From assembly GCF_029784165.1 (NCBI RefSeq), contig NC_073695.1, forward strand, positions 106,758,255 to 106,822,254: DNA of 64,000 nt. The letters run 5' to 3'. Of the stretch, positions 33,838 to 46,334 are shown piece by piece. The DNA is from Wyeomyia smithii (lineage: Eukaryota > Arthropoda > Insecta > Diptera > Culicidae). Both the position numbers and the translations under genes were made by a program. The notes beneath the pieces are model-generated. The model was not told the DNA's origin. It ran no database searches and was given only the letters and a program-made list of their open reading frames with translations. How positions within the stretch are numbered: position 1 is the first letter of the stretch; each line of letters opens with the position of its first letter.

Positions 33838-35197
33838 TTAGTCAATGGTGTTCAACATCTGGGACACTTTTAGTGCCATTGCTTTGATTCCTATCCAGCT
33901 TTCTTTCACACTTTCCTCAATAGCTTGCGCAGGTGGATTAAAACCTCCAAAACCCCCACTGGGCAGCTCCATGACGATCGTGATCGGAACATCAGCTACG
34001 TCTAGCGCCCAATCATCACTACCTCCCGAAGCTGCATACAACACGTTAGTTGAACTGCCTACAGTGTATTTAGTACCGGTTGCCTCATTGATAGCGTTAG
34101 CTCCAGCTTGCGCAACTTCATCAATAGTTTGCCAGGTCTCCGGGAGATCGGAAGTCCACCCCCAAGGATAGAGCAGATATTTTCCATAAGAATGCAACGA
34201 AAGGTAAAATTTACAGCGGTTCTTGAACTTAAGTAATACATCCCTAATGGCTTGTGTTTCTGGTTCAGAAAATGCAGCATCCCCTCGATAAGTGTCCGAA
34301 CAGGCGTTAGAAGAAGCACCAATTTCTCCCCAATGGAAATCGAAATTACGGTTCCCATCTGTACCGATACATTTTCCCGCTGGTTTGCGAGTCTTGCGCC
34401 AAAAGCGGTCATGCTCATGACTATACTCGTAGCCATCGGGGTTTACCACCGGCAGGATGACCCAGGTTATGTTTGAAAGAACATCGGCATTTTCAGTAGC
34501 GTGTTCAACAAGCTGATTGATCGCATACAGGGCGGTAGCAGGAGCGATCCATTCGCGTGCATGAATTCCGGCATCCAGGAAAATTATTGGATTCTGCGAG
34601 TCGGCATTTATAGTAATAGTTTTAAGCGGGCGTCCCTCGTGGGAGGTTCCGATTTGCTCCACACTGATTTTTGGCGAATATCTCTCGGCAAGTCCATCCA
34701 AGTATTGGTTGATATCTGAATGTCGAAGATAATTATGCAGTATGCTATCTTCAGCAGAGGTTGGTTTTCTTGGCGCCAGAGCTTCGTATTCGTCATTTGT
34801 ACTGAAAATCAACTCTTATTATATTACACAATTTAAAATACAATCTAGTTCATTTACTTTTCAATATCATCAATCAGCACATTAAATTGAAAACCGTTTC
34901 GCATTAAGCCAGCAACAAAAGAGCGCTGCTCATGAGGCGGTACCATCACCTGTGCATTGTTGTCCAAATGCTTGCTCAAGTGCCAGAAATCCAAATTTTC
35001 GTTGGATTGCTCTAGATGATGCAAAAACTCAGCTTGATCTCTCGTTTTTTGTTGTACCTCATACACTTTATATCTGCAGAACAAGAAGATTAGCCGGATG
35101 TTTTAACAAATACTGTACCTAATGCTAACCCTTTGTACGGTTTGCTAGCAGTCACTACTGCCAACAAGACAAATAAAATTGCAATCCTTGCAATCAT
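33838..35197 (-). CDS. CP-B: secreted zinc carboxypeptidase, B-type (M14A)
   Basis: Three exons (35197-35130, 35073-34858, 34801-33838) join with GT-AG introns to a 415-residue proenzyme. Residues 1-18 form a signal peptide. About 20-115 is the propeptide (LDFWHLSKHL, FQFNVLIDDIE), and the catalytic domain follows. Zinc ligands are H175 and E178 (HAREW) and H298 (SLHSYG). N245/R246 (NRNF) bind the substrate carboxylate. Y350 and E373 (MELP) are the catalytic pair. D357 in GGSDDW sits where pancreatic carboxypeptidase B has its specificity Asp, so cleavage of C-terminal Lys/Arg is expected. Paired cysteines flank NRNF as in the family. Likely a gut digestive enzyme; the tissue is inference. 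It shares exon structure and leader motif with CP-C. Confidence 0.95.
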
Positions 35198-35253
35198 GGC
35201 GATAGAATTCTACCCAGTTCGCACTCTAGTGATGTTATCAACGACCGAAACGA

Positions 35254-35290
35254 GACTGCCGAACTTCAGTGAAACGGTTTGAGATGTATA
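35254..35290 (-). promoter_or_regulatory. CP-B core promoter (TATA-like and CAGT initiator)
   Basis: On the minus strand a 'catataca' TATA-like site (about 35290-35285) lies about 31 bases before an initiator 'ggCAGTct' (35257-35254). The leader after it ('cgttgataa.atc') is shared with CP-C. The TATA match is weak. Confidence 0.5.
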
Positions 35291-35453
35291 TGAATCATTC
35301 ATGATCATTAGCAGATAAGATGGCATTGCAATTGATAACATGATTCGTTGGGTTCACAAATAGTGAACCGATTATAGTGTATGTATAATACGATTGTTTT
35401 TGAAACGATTTCTAGTACGGTTTGTTTGTATCGATTATTAAAACTATCTGAAC

Positions 35454-35549
35454 TACACTAAAGTCGCTTTTTACGTGTCGCGTGAAAAATAACCGCGTAA
35501 ATTCTGGAATACACGTAAAAATAGCCGCGTAAAAAGCGACCTTTGTGTA
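35454..35549. mobile_element. Short copy of the 26.2-kb satellite-bearing MITE
   Basis: TIRs TACACTAAAGTCGCTTTTTA and its inverse (to 35549), 96 bp in all, with one central 'cgcgtaaattctggaata' unit instead of about eight. It lies about 160 bp upstream of the CP-B promoter. Confidence 0.8.
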
Positions 35550-36039
35550 CTTGATTGCTATACGAGCAACGCGTTACTCTATTTAACGATGATCTGCGAA
35601 TTCGTTTTTTATTGTTACATTTCTCAAACAGGTATTAGTTTCATATAGGATTATTCTATAAAGCGTTCAGAATAAACAATTGAATACATAATCACCATTT
35701 GCTCACTAGCCATACACTTTTTTTCAGCAATATCTGATGGCTCCAACACCACTTTCATAGTGGATAGCGTTTGGATCTTCACTCTCTTAATATTTGGCAA
35801 ATCATTCCGACAAAACCTTTTTAAGGAGGTGGAGATCGGGAAAGTCATCACTAATAAAAACAGGTTTGCTCCAGAGATATCTCAAAGTAGAAACAATGAA
35901 AATTGAAAGCTTTTTTATCATTTCTATAAATTTCGGTGCCTTTTTTCCAAAGACTCAAATGAGTTTTCCTGTAAGCCAACGTAGAAGTGACGAATTCGGC
36001 GAGCAAGTAAAGCAAGAAGGCACATTTTCTTCACAGGGT

Positions 36040-36960
36040 GTTCAATAAGTTCGAATACATAAAAATGCGTTAAAAAACGAAAGTACAAGGTATTTTTTCT
36101 GAGTCAATTTGTATTGTAGCAATATTTATTGTGAACTTTTACGACATAATAACTGGGAGTACCCCGTCATCTCTTTGTGTTATTGGACCGGCTTAAGACG
36201 TTTCGCAAAAGAGTCACACGCGACTCGCACCTCTTCCATCGGCATCTCGTCTCAGATCTTGGGAATGAGCTTCTTAAATTTTTTCACAGTGCTTACTTTA
36301 TGTTCGTTCTGCTCCATAAAAGTCCAGGAGATTAAGATTTAAGGAGCTGGGAAGTCACAAAGTCTTATCGAAAATACCAGTGAAATTCTTGCGGTCCCAG
36401 CATGGCTAGGACGATATTCGCCGTGTGAGCGGGAGTGCCGTTCTGGTGGAATACGTAGTTAGTGATCCAAAAGTGCCGGGACCACAACCTCTAGAACTTT
36501 GGTCTTATAGTACGCGGCATTAATTTTCACGTCATGTTTTTCTAGATAAACACCAGCGGGTTCCTTGGGCTGTAGACCCCAAACAGTCAGTGACACAGCG
36601 CTCGCGGGATGTTTACGTGGGACGGGGGGATGTTGGCCAACATCGACGCCCACAGCCGATTATTTTGGACATTGTGCGGCTGTTGCAAGGCAAAGAGTTT
36701 CTCATCACAAAACCCGAACTATTGACCTACGTGCCGCGAAACTATCAGTTTGGCTCCGTCCAACCTCTTTTTCGTGGTAGCTTCCGTTACCGATTAGGTC
36801 TTGCGTTTCTTGTACGGCTTGTATCCCAGGACCTTCGTCATGGTGGAGTGGGCGGTCCCGATCGATACATCCATGTTCACAACACTCTCTTCGCATATCT
36901 CTCCCTCTGAGTATTGCTAGTTTCGTCCACCCCTAGCGGTGTATTTGACAGATTGCTAAT
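36040..36960 (-). pseudogene. Mariner/ITmD37-like transposase relic
   Basis: Minus-strand frames give GLQPKEPAGVYLEKHDVKIN near 36580, TNYVFHQNGTPAHTANIVLA near 36440, an NLNLLDFY phrase near 36330, and DEMPMEEVRVACDSFAKRLK near 36220. This is the order of Tc1/mariner transposases with the second and third catalytic regions (QQDGAPAHT and SPDLNPLDF in intact relatives). The catalytic Asp is Asn, and there are several frame breaks. The N-terminal DNA-binding part was not found. Confidence 0.65.
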
Positions 36961-37731
36961 ATCGCACATAAGAGTATTTGAGCCAAAAAGCTGGCCAAAA
37001 GTCCAAGTCGCTCTCTTTTTGGTAGTAATTGGATAGATTTATATCAAAAACGTGTTATTTTCGTATAATCAACACAAAAAAGGTGACATCCATTTAAAAC
37101 GTCACCCAATATATAAAATATTACTTTAAATTCGCTTACTCCATTTTTGTAGTGTCTTTTTACACATGATTTTAAACAAAGATTTAGAAATTTTTATATA
37201 AATCTTCATTTAATAAAATGGCAATAAAATAAAAAAGAGGAACCAGGAGAAAGATTTTTCTTTTCGTATATTTCCAGAAGACCTTTTTGTCAATGAATAA
37301 AGCTTCGACGGGACTTGCGCGGAAGGTTACTAAATCATATAATTAATTTCACAATATTATGAATTTTTCGCGATAGGCTTTCACAATCACTTTTTTCGTA
37401 AACAATCTATGATTATTTTATGCATTCAAAGTTTTAAATATTGCAAAACATTTTACTTATCTTGTAAATTATGTACTGTGAGAGAGAAAAACTTTTTGAC
37501 AAAATTTTTCAATTTTTTACGCCACCCAAATTACTGTGGAATAACTTTGAAATATAACAGTTTGGTTTATGTGATAAGACACAAATGGGTTCTTGGATAG
37601 CATGAGGGTATGTTTCGACTAAAATCAATTAAAAATAATGGAAATCGTGTATTTTGTATGTCGGACTTTTGGCCAAGTTTTTGGGTCAAATACTCCTATG
37701 TGTATTGGTGCGTGCAGTTGATCGAGTCGTT

Positions 37732-39340
37732 CACCGCACAATGGTCCAGAAACCAAATTTAGGGGGAAATTTGGGTCTAGAGCTCTATAGCAACATTTTA
37801 AAGAAAAACTCTCTTCTACAAAGTTGTTACATATGATAAAGCGCTCATTGAAAAATTATCAAAAATTAGGGTGACCAAAATTTTCGATGCAATCAAGTAT
37901 CTAACTTTTTTATCTTTGTAGATAGAAGAAAAATTTGTTCTACAATAGTATAGCTCCATTAATTTTAAGTAACTTTGTAAAAAAGTTTTTTTTCTATCTT
38001 TGAAAACAACTGATTTATATTGAAAAAAAACATTTTACGCTCTAACTTTTTTATTACAAGTTTCATCTCAAAACTGTCTTTGAACGACTTTAAGAGCTTT
38101 TTAAGAGAAACAATTTGCAATGCTGACATCGTATATCTCAATTTTACTCAAAGTTATTAATATTTTTCATCAAAAAATATGCGTTTTTCATTTGTATGTC
38201 ATTCTTTTTGGGGCAAACATAAAAAATATCTCTTAATCTCATTTTGAAGGGCATACTTGACTCTATAAATGGAGAAACTTCTTGAAATATGTTATTTTTT
38301 AAATTTGAGTAAATTCAATTTAAAAACAAGCCGAAAATTTCAATAATTTTATACATTATGCATATAAAAGCACCCAGATTTATTTTTTGGTATTTTTTAT
38401 TATAACTAGACGTAATTACCTTTAATTTGACCCAAAAAGATCGAAAATCGATCAACTGGTTCATAAGTTATGATTTTTTTTAAATTAAATACATCGAACA
38501 CAGTCGTTTTTTATGGTCACCCTATTTCAAAGTTGGTCACGCAAATTGTGCTCAAAATCGCAGGGATGCATCTATGTTGAAAATAATCAAACCCGTATTG
38601 TTTCGTTGGGTTGTTAAGGGGACCAGCTCCGAAATAGGGTGACCATAAGAAACGGCTATATTCGATGTATTTTATTTAAAAAAATTCATAAATCTGGGTC
38701 CTTTTATATGCATAATGTATAAAATTATTGAAATTTTCGTCTTATTTTTATATTGAATTTACTCAAATTTAAAAAATAGCATATTTCTAAAAGTTCCTTC
38801 ATTTATAGAGTCAAGTATGCCCTTCAAAATGAGACCAAGAGATATTTTTTATGTTTGCCCCAAAATGAATGACATACAAATGAAAAACGCATATTTTTTG
38901 ATGAAAAATATTAATAACTTTGAGTAAAATTGAGATATTTACGATGTCAGCATTGCAAATTGTTTCTCTTAAAAAGCTCTTAAAGTCGTTCAAAGACAGT
39001 TTAGAGATGAAACTTGTAATAAAAAAGTTAGAGCGTAAAATATGTTTTTTCAATATAAATCAGTTGTTTTCAAAGACAGAGAAAAACTTTTTTTACAAAG
39101 TTACTTAAAATTAATGGAGCTATAACATTGTAGAACAAATTTTTCTTCTATCTTCAAAGATTAAACAGTTAGATACTTGATTGCATCGAAAATGTTAGTC
39201 ACCCTAATTTTTGATAATTTTTCAATAAGCGCTTTATCATATGTAACAACTTTGTAGAAGAGAGTTTTTCTCTAAAATGTTGCTATAGAGCTCTAGACCC
39301 AAATTTCCCACTAAATTCGATTTCTGGACCATTGTGCACC
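37732..39340. repeat. Long inverted repeat, arms ~0.7-0.8 kb, 100-bp spacer
   Basis: The left arm 37732-38528 is mirrored by 38630-39340 with high identity by eye (e.g. 'caccgcacaatggtccagaa', 'tttgggtctagagctctata', 'gataaagcgct', 'tatggtcaccctatttc'). The left arm has about 85 bp (38385-38470) missing from the right. No transposase frame or clear target duplication was found. A transcript would fold into a long double-stranded hairpin. Confidence 0.85.
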
Positions 39341-39880
39341 GCTACGAAAGTATCGACGTTGTCCTCCATTTGTGTACACTTATTACTGTCCCATCGGATA
39401 AGGATAACAGCTGTAATATGAAATGCACTATAGCTCCCCCATGAAAATAAAAGGGATGTGAGGTGGAAAGTCCATTTTTCTAGTAATAGTAAATGCTTCA
39501 AAAGTAAACAACTAGACGAACTCAATGGTGAACCCAAATAGCTACGTCACTATTTGGCATCAACTCTGTGTAGAGGGGGGCGAGCAGAGGGGAGCTTGCA
39601 AGTGTTAGTAACTTTCCTCCTCACCTCTATCAATAGGCATAAATATTGATAGTTCCCTATGGTGCAAAAATCACGCAATATTTAATCTTAAATTATTAAG
39701 CCTGTAAATCAGACTAATAGCGAATTCCTTTATTCCACTGCTTCTGGGCAAACCTACCGAGGAACAAAGTAACAACATCGCGATTTACGACGCAAGTAAG
39801 AAAAAGATGCCAGATAATTTACGAACTTAGCGCGTGCGGTGGTGGGTTGAAGCTGCCAAACTTAACGGTGCACTTCAGGC
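39341..39880. other. Intergenic DNA, no gene recognised
   Basis: Moderately AT-rich with no coherent ORF or repeat ends seen. Confidence 0.35.
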
Positions 39881-39888
39881 AGCGCGAC

Positions 39889-40165
39889 GACCTAAGTGGT
39901 CTCCGTGGTTCTGTGGTTAGCGATGTCGGTCGGCTAGCTCTCCCACACGGTTGTGATATCGGGTTCGATTCCCGATCAGGTCGAGGATCTTTTCGCGATG
40001 GAAATTTTCTCCCCTCAGCACTGGGGCACGGTGTATCGTTGTACTTATCCTACAATATGCAAAACGTGCCGAAAACAATTGCGATAACGAATTCTCTCAA
40101 CTAATCTAGTTGATCGAGACCGCATTAGCCCCCAGGCTAGCGTGCGATATTGTTTTCGGGCAGCG
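39889..40165 (+). mobile_element. tRNA-derived SINE (different family)
   Basis: The head has box A 'tctgtggttagcgatg' and box B 'GGGTTCGATTCCCGAT' (39958-39976) at tRNA-like spacing, then a body of about 190 bp. 'ggcagcgcg' flanks both sides (39880 and about 40160), a possible target duplication. The cloverleaf is incomplete, so it is not called as a tRNA gene. Confidence 0.65.
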
Positions 40166-40202
40166 CGCCAGATCAATACTGGGTCAAATCGAGCGAATAA
40201 TA

Positions 40203-41174
40203 GGGTAACGGGGGTATTTTTGCCCACATGCATATTTTGGCCCACCCGGTAACATTTTACGCATTTTATCTGATAAATTCAATGAATTTTAGAAAACTAT
40301 GCATGCAACATTGAATAACCCACCTAAGAATCATACTACACTATAATTTTTGTCGAAAAACTGGCTCTAGGTAGTGTAAGTTTGGAATTAGTTCATACAT
40401 ATTCAAAGTCATGGCTGAGTCAACCCAAAGTCAAGAGGAAGTGGTAATACACAAGTCAACGTCCAGAAGCTATTGTAACAAATATGTATGCTTTTAAAAC
40501 AACTCGTTGTTGTAGTAACATCAATAAAATATCATAGAAACAGTTTGTATACTCTAACATGTTGGAAAAAGTTGAAAAAGTGGTTAAACGCATGGCCGAA
40601 ATATGTTTGCCTCTTTCTGAAGCAAATATATTTTGGCCATGCCAAGTTTCGACATCTCTTTGATTACCGTTTGGTCGTTGCACGTGAACAAAGAAGCAGC
40701 TTGTGACAATTTACAGATAATTACTTCTTTATTTATCACATTTAACGATGTGAAATTGAATGGGAATGCCTGTCAAACCGCTATAAGCCAAATCATTTCA
40801 TTTTAGATGCCTAAAATTTACAAAAATTCACAGCAGAAGGATGTTCTCCTCAAACCCACTATTTTTGCTCTAAAAATACCGATGATGATCTTTAATATAA
40901 TTAGTTCGAACTATTTCCATACACGTCTGTAAATAAAAAGGTGGGCCAAAGTAAAAATTTGGTGGACCAAAATATGTTTTTAGTACTTCGTAGAAATTTT
41001 GATATTTCTAGGATATTTTCCAATATATTGCTTTGTTGAACGGTGTATATTGAAATAGACACTTAGCTTTTAACAATGGTATAATAAAGTAGGTAGTTAT
41101 GTTTAAAAATTGTGTTTGTTTTTAATGAACTGTGCGAACACTTCCCAGAGCTGGCCAAAATACCCCCGTTACCC
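40203..41174. mobile_element. ~970-bp TA-flanked TIR element
   Basis: The ends GGGTAACGGGGGTATTTT and AAAATACCCCCGTTACCC are inverted, with TA on both sides (40201-40202 and 41175-41176). Internal 'tttggcccacc' and 'ggtgggccaaagt' pieces echo the ends. A short frame at 40456-40683 (-) resembles nothing known. A family related to the elements at 14088 and 26724 is possible from the GGGTA start. Confidence 0.75.
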
Positions 41175-41353
41175 TACCTAACCCTAACAGCAGTTAGATT
41201 GCTGCCAGGTCAAAACAAATGCTGGTGGAATAAAGAAATTTGCAATAATAATGTGTTAGGCGCGTTTTCGAGTACATTTTCGACTAACGTTGATAACTAT
41301 CGTAGTTTTTAACAAACGATCATAAATTAATGGTTGCAATAAATGTTATTCTA

Positions 41354-41359
41354 TTTATT
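41354..41359 (-). terminator. Candidate CP-C polyadenylation signal
   Basis: AATAAA on the minus strand, about 140 bases past the CP-C stop. Confidence 0.45.
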
Positions 41360-41497
41360 GTTCGAAGGTTACTATAATAATTATGTACAAAATTTAGAAA
41401 AATTAAGCACTTGATACATCACTAAGAATGTGATACTAGAACAAGTACCTAAATACTTTCAAAATTACGCAGACTATTCATCTCTTACTAATGTCAT

Positions 41498-42870
41498 TTA
41501 ATATTTCTGAGCGACCTTGAGTGCCATTGCTTTAATCCCAATCCAACTTTCTTTTACACTTCTCTCGATAGCGGAGGCTGGCGGATTGAAGCCTTGGGAG
41601 CCGCCTCCTGGTAGTTCCATTATAATCGAAATGGGAACTTTGGCTTCGGCGAAGGCCCAATCGTCACTGCCGCCCGCGGCTGCGTACAGAACATTGGTTG
41701 AACTGCCCACGGTGTAGCGGCTTCCGGTCGCTTTTTTGATGGCGGCAGCACCTGCTTGAGCAACCTCGTCTATTTCTCTCCAGCCATCGGGTAGAGTTCT
41801 AGTCCATCCCCAAGGATACAATAGATAATTTCCGTACGAATGCAACGTCAGGTAGAATTTGCAACGTCCTTTCAGTTTGAGTAAAGCATCCCGAACTGCT
41901 TGTGTCTCTGGCTCGGAGAACGCAGTGTCCCCTCGATAGGTCTCGGAACATGCAGACGATGAAGCACCAACTTCGCCCCAATGGAAATCAAAGTTACGAT
42001 TACCGTCAGTTCCGCTGCAGCGCCCTGATGGTTTGCGAGTTTTGCGCCACAATCGTTCCTGTTCATGACTGTACTCATAGCCGTCGGGATTCACAACGGG
42101 TAGAATGACCCAGGTCAGATTCGACAAAACATTTTTGTTATTTGTGGCATGCTCAACCAGCTGATTGATAGCGTACAGGGCAGTAGCCGGAGCGATCCAT
42201 TCCCGAGCATGGATTCCAGCGTCCAACAAAATGACTGGATTATTCGCATTCTCATTGATGGTGATAGTCTTTAATGGCCGACCTTCGTATGATTTTCCGA
42301 TCTCTACCACACTGACATGGGATGCGTACTTGTTGGCGAGTTCGTCTAGGTAACTGTTAATGTCACTGTGTCGGAGATATTTATGTAAAATACTGTTCTC
42401 GATCGGGATAGGTTTCCTCGAAGCTACCGCAGCATTGTTTTGAATGGTACTGGAAATGTGAAACAGGTTTAATGTTTAACTTTGATAACCGAAAGTGGCA
42501 GATTAGGACAAACCTTTCGACATTATCAATCAGAACGCTGAACTGAAATCCATTTCGCATCAAATCGGCAATGAACGCTGGCTGTGCTCCCGGTGGAACC
42601 ATTACGCGGGCTCTGTCATTGAGCTGTTTGCTAAGGTGCCAAAAATCTATGCTGTCATTCGATTGTTCCAGCTGGTGAAGGAATTTGGCTTGGTTCACTG
42701 TTTCCTGTAGTACTTCGTACACCTTATATCTACAGGGTTAAAAATCGAATGAAATAAAATCAGCTGATTAGGGCCTATTTGTTCGTATAGGATGATACTA
42801 ACCCTTGATATGATCGTCTAGCCGCGACAACCGCCAGTACGGTAAACAGTATGATAATTTTCGGAATCAT
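41498..42870 (-). CDS. CP-C: secreted zinc carboxypeptidase, B-type (M14A)
   Basis: Three exons (42870-42803, 42729-42514, 42449-41498) give 411 residues. The first two exons have exactly the lengths of CP-B (68 and 216 nt) with the same phases. A signal peptide (first ~18 residues, IIILFTVLAVVAA core) and a propeptide (DFWHLSKQL) precede the catalytic domain. H175/E178 and H298 bind zinc. N245/R246, Y350 (LYAAAGGS) and E373 are present. D357 in GGSDDW predicts cleavage after basic C-termini. It is roughly 75% identical to CP-B by eye, so it is a recent tandem duplicate with TE-rich DNA between. An intact and probably active digestive proenzyme, activated by trypsin-type cleavage near residue 105 (inferred). 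Confidence 0.95.
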
Positions 42871-42941
42871 TATGAATTAGAACAGATTATTACGGTCGTT
42901 AGAACTGCACTGCCGGCGATATTATCAACGAGCACAGCTAG

Positions 42942-42978
42942 ACTGTCGATAGCGGGTGGCAGTGCGTCGTTATTTATA
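42942..42978 (-). promoter_or_regulatory. CP-C core promoter (TATA box and CAGT initiator)
   Basis: TATAAATA lies on the minus strand (42978-42971), followed about 30 bases later by 'gaCAGTct' (42945-42942), an arthropod-type initiator. The following leader ('ctcgttgataatatc') matches CP-B. Confidence 0.65.
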
Positions 42979-42999
42979 CATGAACTAGTTTTATTGTCA

Positions 43000-43741
43000 T
43001 TGAGTGATTTGTAGATAACAAAACTATTGGATCGGTATTTGCTGTGGGATTACACTGTCAAGTACCGTTAAATTGGGTCGCGCGTGCGACTTAGGAATGC
43101 TAATAGACAGTCGACGAGACTGTCAGTGAAGTCATTAAGTTTCGTAAGGCTCAAAATTCCTATTGGATAATCGAAATCCATTTGGAAACTGATCTTGCAG
43201 TTGCGATACTCATTTGATTCTTCAGCAATAGCTTTGAAAAAGTTTTTGGAGAATCTCTTTATCTGTTCCTGTCAAACATAAATGATGGGCTTCGACAATA
43301 AATCGTATTAGAAAGTTCAAGTAAATACCACATTGTTCAATTGGGGAGATTTTAACGGATTGTGAGCGAACAATAGAAGAAATTCAAAACAAAAAGTCAA
43401 GCATAACAGCAGCCATATCGTCTGCCTTATCTTATCGCCATGATGAGTAGTGGAATGCGTTTTTGTTATAAAAAACTAATTTTATTCCATCAAAGATTTT
43501 TTCCCTTTTTTTAAATGATACTTGAATACAACAGCAGCGAAGTATTTAGTAAACGTTATTTAGATTGTATAAACAGCCATAACAAGCGGATTAATTGAGC
43601 ATTTGTTATTGTTTTAAGAATACAGAAAAAAGAAAACTTTGTGGACCTTCCTAGGTTCGGTCGTTTCTTTCGGTTCATCACGGTATAGTAACGCCTTTTC
43701 TTCGCTTTTGTACTGGAGATTTTCCGGATAAATCCCTACCT
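43000..43741. other. Intergenic DNA upstream of CP-C; nothing recognised
   Basis: No ORF or repeat termini were seen. Regulatory elements of CP-C may lie here, but none can be named. Confidence 0.35.
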
Positions 43742-43947
43742 AGAAAGCCTTGATGCTACATTCCGATTCGGAACATAACCTTCTGTTTATTTATACACAG
43801 ACTTCGTAGCCAACTGTTTAGTGTACAGGACAATTGCGGGACTATCGTTACGATTCTACTGACACTAACAGCCTTTCCCATGCCGAGACTCGAACTCAAG
43901 ATGACTGGAATGTTAGGCCAGCGTCGTACATCGAGACTGTCTGGGAG
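43742..43947 (-). mobile_element. SINE with tRNA-Val-like head, copy 3
   Basis: Same family as 16461-16669, more diverged (anticodon-loop region 'ctggcctaacattccag'). The body ends in 'atcaaggctttc'. Box B is 'gagttcgagtctcgg'. Confidence 0.7.
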
Positions 43948-44821
43948 AGAACACCAATCATCAATTCAAATTAAAAAATAATCCCAATAATTGATAATTG
44001 TTACTAGATAACTTATTTTTATATAAACGGTCATATCAAACTTCTCTACTCCACTCTCCATCCATTTTATTGTACCTATTATGCATGTTTTTATTAAATT
44101 GGGACTGACTTTCGGTTATTTTTCCACTGGGACTTGCTTGCGGTTACTTTTCATATTGGGACAATTCGACATTCACTTTTGTTGAACAAACCCCTATTTT
44201 TTATCAGTATATCTGAAAATACACTCAAAGCTAGGCCAAAATCCCATGCTAACTCAAAATCGACAAAATTACAGACGGGACACCTAATAACAACCGTTTT
44301 TGCACAACGAATCAAATGCCACTAAATCGATGTTATGGACCATTGTTCATCCACACAAGAAATGAATTTCTGAAAGAAACATTCAGTTTATGGACTGGAT
44401 AGCTCGTAGGCCGAACCTCATCCCATCGAGAACCTTTAGGGAATTTAGGCTTGGTGGTGGCAGTTTGGAATAGATTGTGAGTTGAAGAAATATGTGGCAA
44501 ACGAGCGCAACAAGATACACCTCTGCAAGAAATTTTTAATGCCGATGCTTAGCATGGCTTGGTGAAAACGAGCAGTAGAGTTAGGCAAAGAATTGTGACT
44601 GTCGGTATGACTTCTATTTAAGAATGGTGTGCTCATCTTGCGATTAGCCCTCTAGTGCCCAGTGCCACCTTTAGACGGTCTCCAGGTGAACCTCTAAAAA
44701 ACTTCAATCAATACTTAAAACATCACAGGAGGGTTGTGTGCAAAACCACGACCGCAAGGTTGAAGTAGAATACTTTTACAAGAAAGATAACCCGGTTGCT
44801 TACGTGTCAGTCATTTTGAAA

Positions 44822-45802
44822 TCGGATTTGTTTCGTATATACCGCTTGTAAAGCACAGTATCAACAAATCGCAATAAACATCACACTGCTGTGCATTTGC
44901 AGCAGCATCAAACCTCAGTTGCAGTTATTAATAACCATTTATTATGCTCTTCCAAATACATTTTGTAGCCTTGAAAAAGGCCGATTGCTGCAATTGCAAT
45001 TTTCATTCAATTATTGCATGAATGCTTCATGGTCAGATACCGTGCGATATCCGCTCTGACATAATAAATTTTTCGAACGTTGTGGAATGATATAACTGGA
45101 AAAATTGGTGTGGCTAAATTATTTCCAGTTATACCAAAAAAAAAAAAAAAAATATTTCGTATGTCGTAATACTCATGTACGAAAAATACATCTCAATCAT
45201 TCTGGACCCACCTTTATTTTCAGTTCCTACAGATTTTCTCAGTTTCGTAACACGGATGTACAAAAACGATTTCTTGTGGACATTCTGTCGAGCCGGACCG
45301 ATAGAGCTCTCATTAGGGCAACAAAATAATATGTGTTGTGTCGTGTTGTGCGGCTTGGAAGAAAAAAATCTTCCCGTCTCCGTGTCGCATGGAAGCAAAT
45401 TGTTGCGTGTTTGATATTGCCGATGGTAGACATGAGTATGAAGGTCGAAATTCTGCTGGGATGTCAAACTTTAACCGTCTTCTTCAAGACGTTACATCCT
45501 TGTTAATGAAGTGTTGTGAATTTTCAAAAACAGACTCAGCATCGTGAGCAGAACGTGCCGACCTTTTCTGTTTGTTCGGATTTGTTTCGTATATACCGCT
45601 TGTTATGCACAGTAGCAACAAATCGTAATAAACATCACACTGCTGTGAATTCGCGGCAGCATCAAACCCCAGTTGCAGATTATTAATAACCATTTATTAT
45701 GCTCTTCCAAAAACATTTAGTAGCCCCGAAAAAGGCCGATTGCTGCAATTGCAATTTTTATTCGATTATTGTATAAATGCTTCATGGTCAGATATACCCG
45801 CT
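44822..45802. repeat. Direct duplication of ~225 bp, 750 bp apart
   Basis: 44822-45048 and 45576-45802 are about 88% alike by eye: 'cggatttgtttcgtatatac', 'aataaacatcacactgctgt', 'accatttattatgctcttcc', 'aaaggccgattgctgcaatt', 'gcttcatggtcagata'. The DNA between has a poly-A run (45135-45151) and no coherent ORF. It could be a segmental duplication or two terminal repeats of a small element. Confidence 0.65.
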
Positions 45803-46005
45803 GCAACTGCTACGCCAACCGAAGCTATGCCACAGTTGTGGCCGCTATACGCTGCCATTGGTATCCGCTGTCCTTGCATCAGCTGGCCAAGCTGCTATCG
45901 ATGCTGAGATCCGCTGCAACTAGTGCGCTATCCATTGCTACGCCACAGCTGTGGCCGCTATCCGCTATCGCTGGTATCCACTGCACTGCTACTGCTAAGG
46001 AATGA
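45795..46005. repeat. Degenerate GC-rich minisatellite
   Basis: The phrase 'ctatccgctgcaactg.tacgccacagctgtggccgc' in variants is repeated about three to four times ('gccacagttgtggccgctat' at 45821, 'gccacagctgtggccgctat' at 45941). The short frames here follow the repeat. Confidence 0.5.
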
Positions 46006-46334
46006 CTGCTATTGTCGTGAGAGTGGAAGCGAAAACGATGAGAAGGAATGGTTTCATTACGTTGTGGTGTTGATTATATTTTACATGCGCTGCAAAGGGG
46101 GGTTGGGGATCGAAGGGTGTGTTGACGCATACGCATTTTCTTTCGTTAATTTTGTACGGCACCGGTCGTGTGAGAGAAATTAGTTTTATTGGGGCTTTGG
46201 AGATGCCGATTTTAGGACTTTTTTGTCTCGTATACGCAGTGGGATGACTTCGATGAGAGAATGTGTGTTCAGCAAATAGATTGGAGTGTTTTATTTACTT
46301 TATATACTAGAGATGGTCGGGTTTGGCATTTTTC

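Noticed and set aside
36459..36910. ORFs of 60-106 codons on both strands
   Set aside because: They overlap the mariner-like relic, and only the minus-strand transposase text is conserved.
39895..39985. Possible tRNA gene
   Set aside because: Box A and B are present, but the arms do not form a full cloverleaf and a SINE-like body follows.
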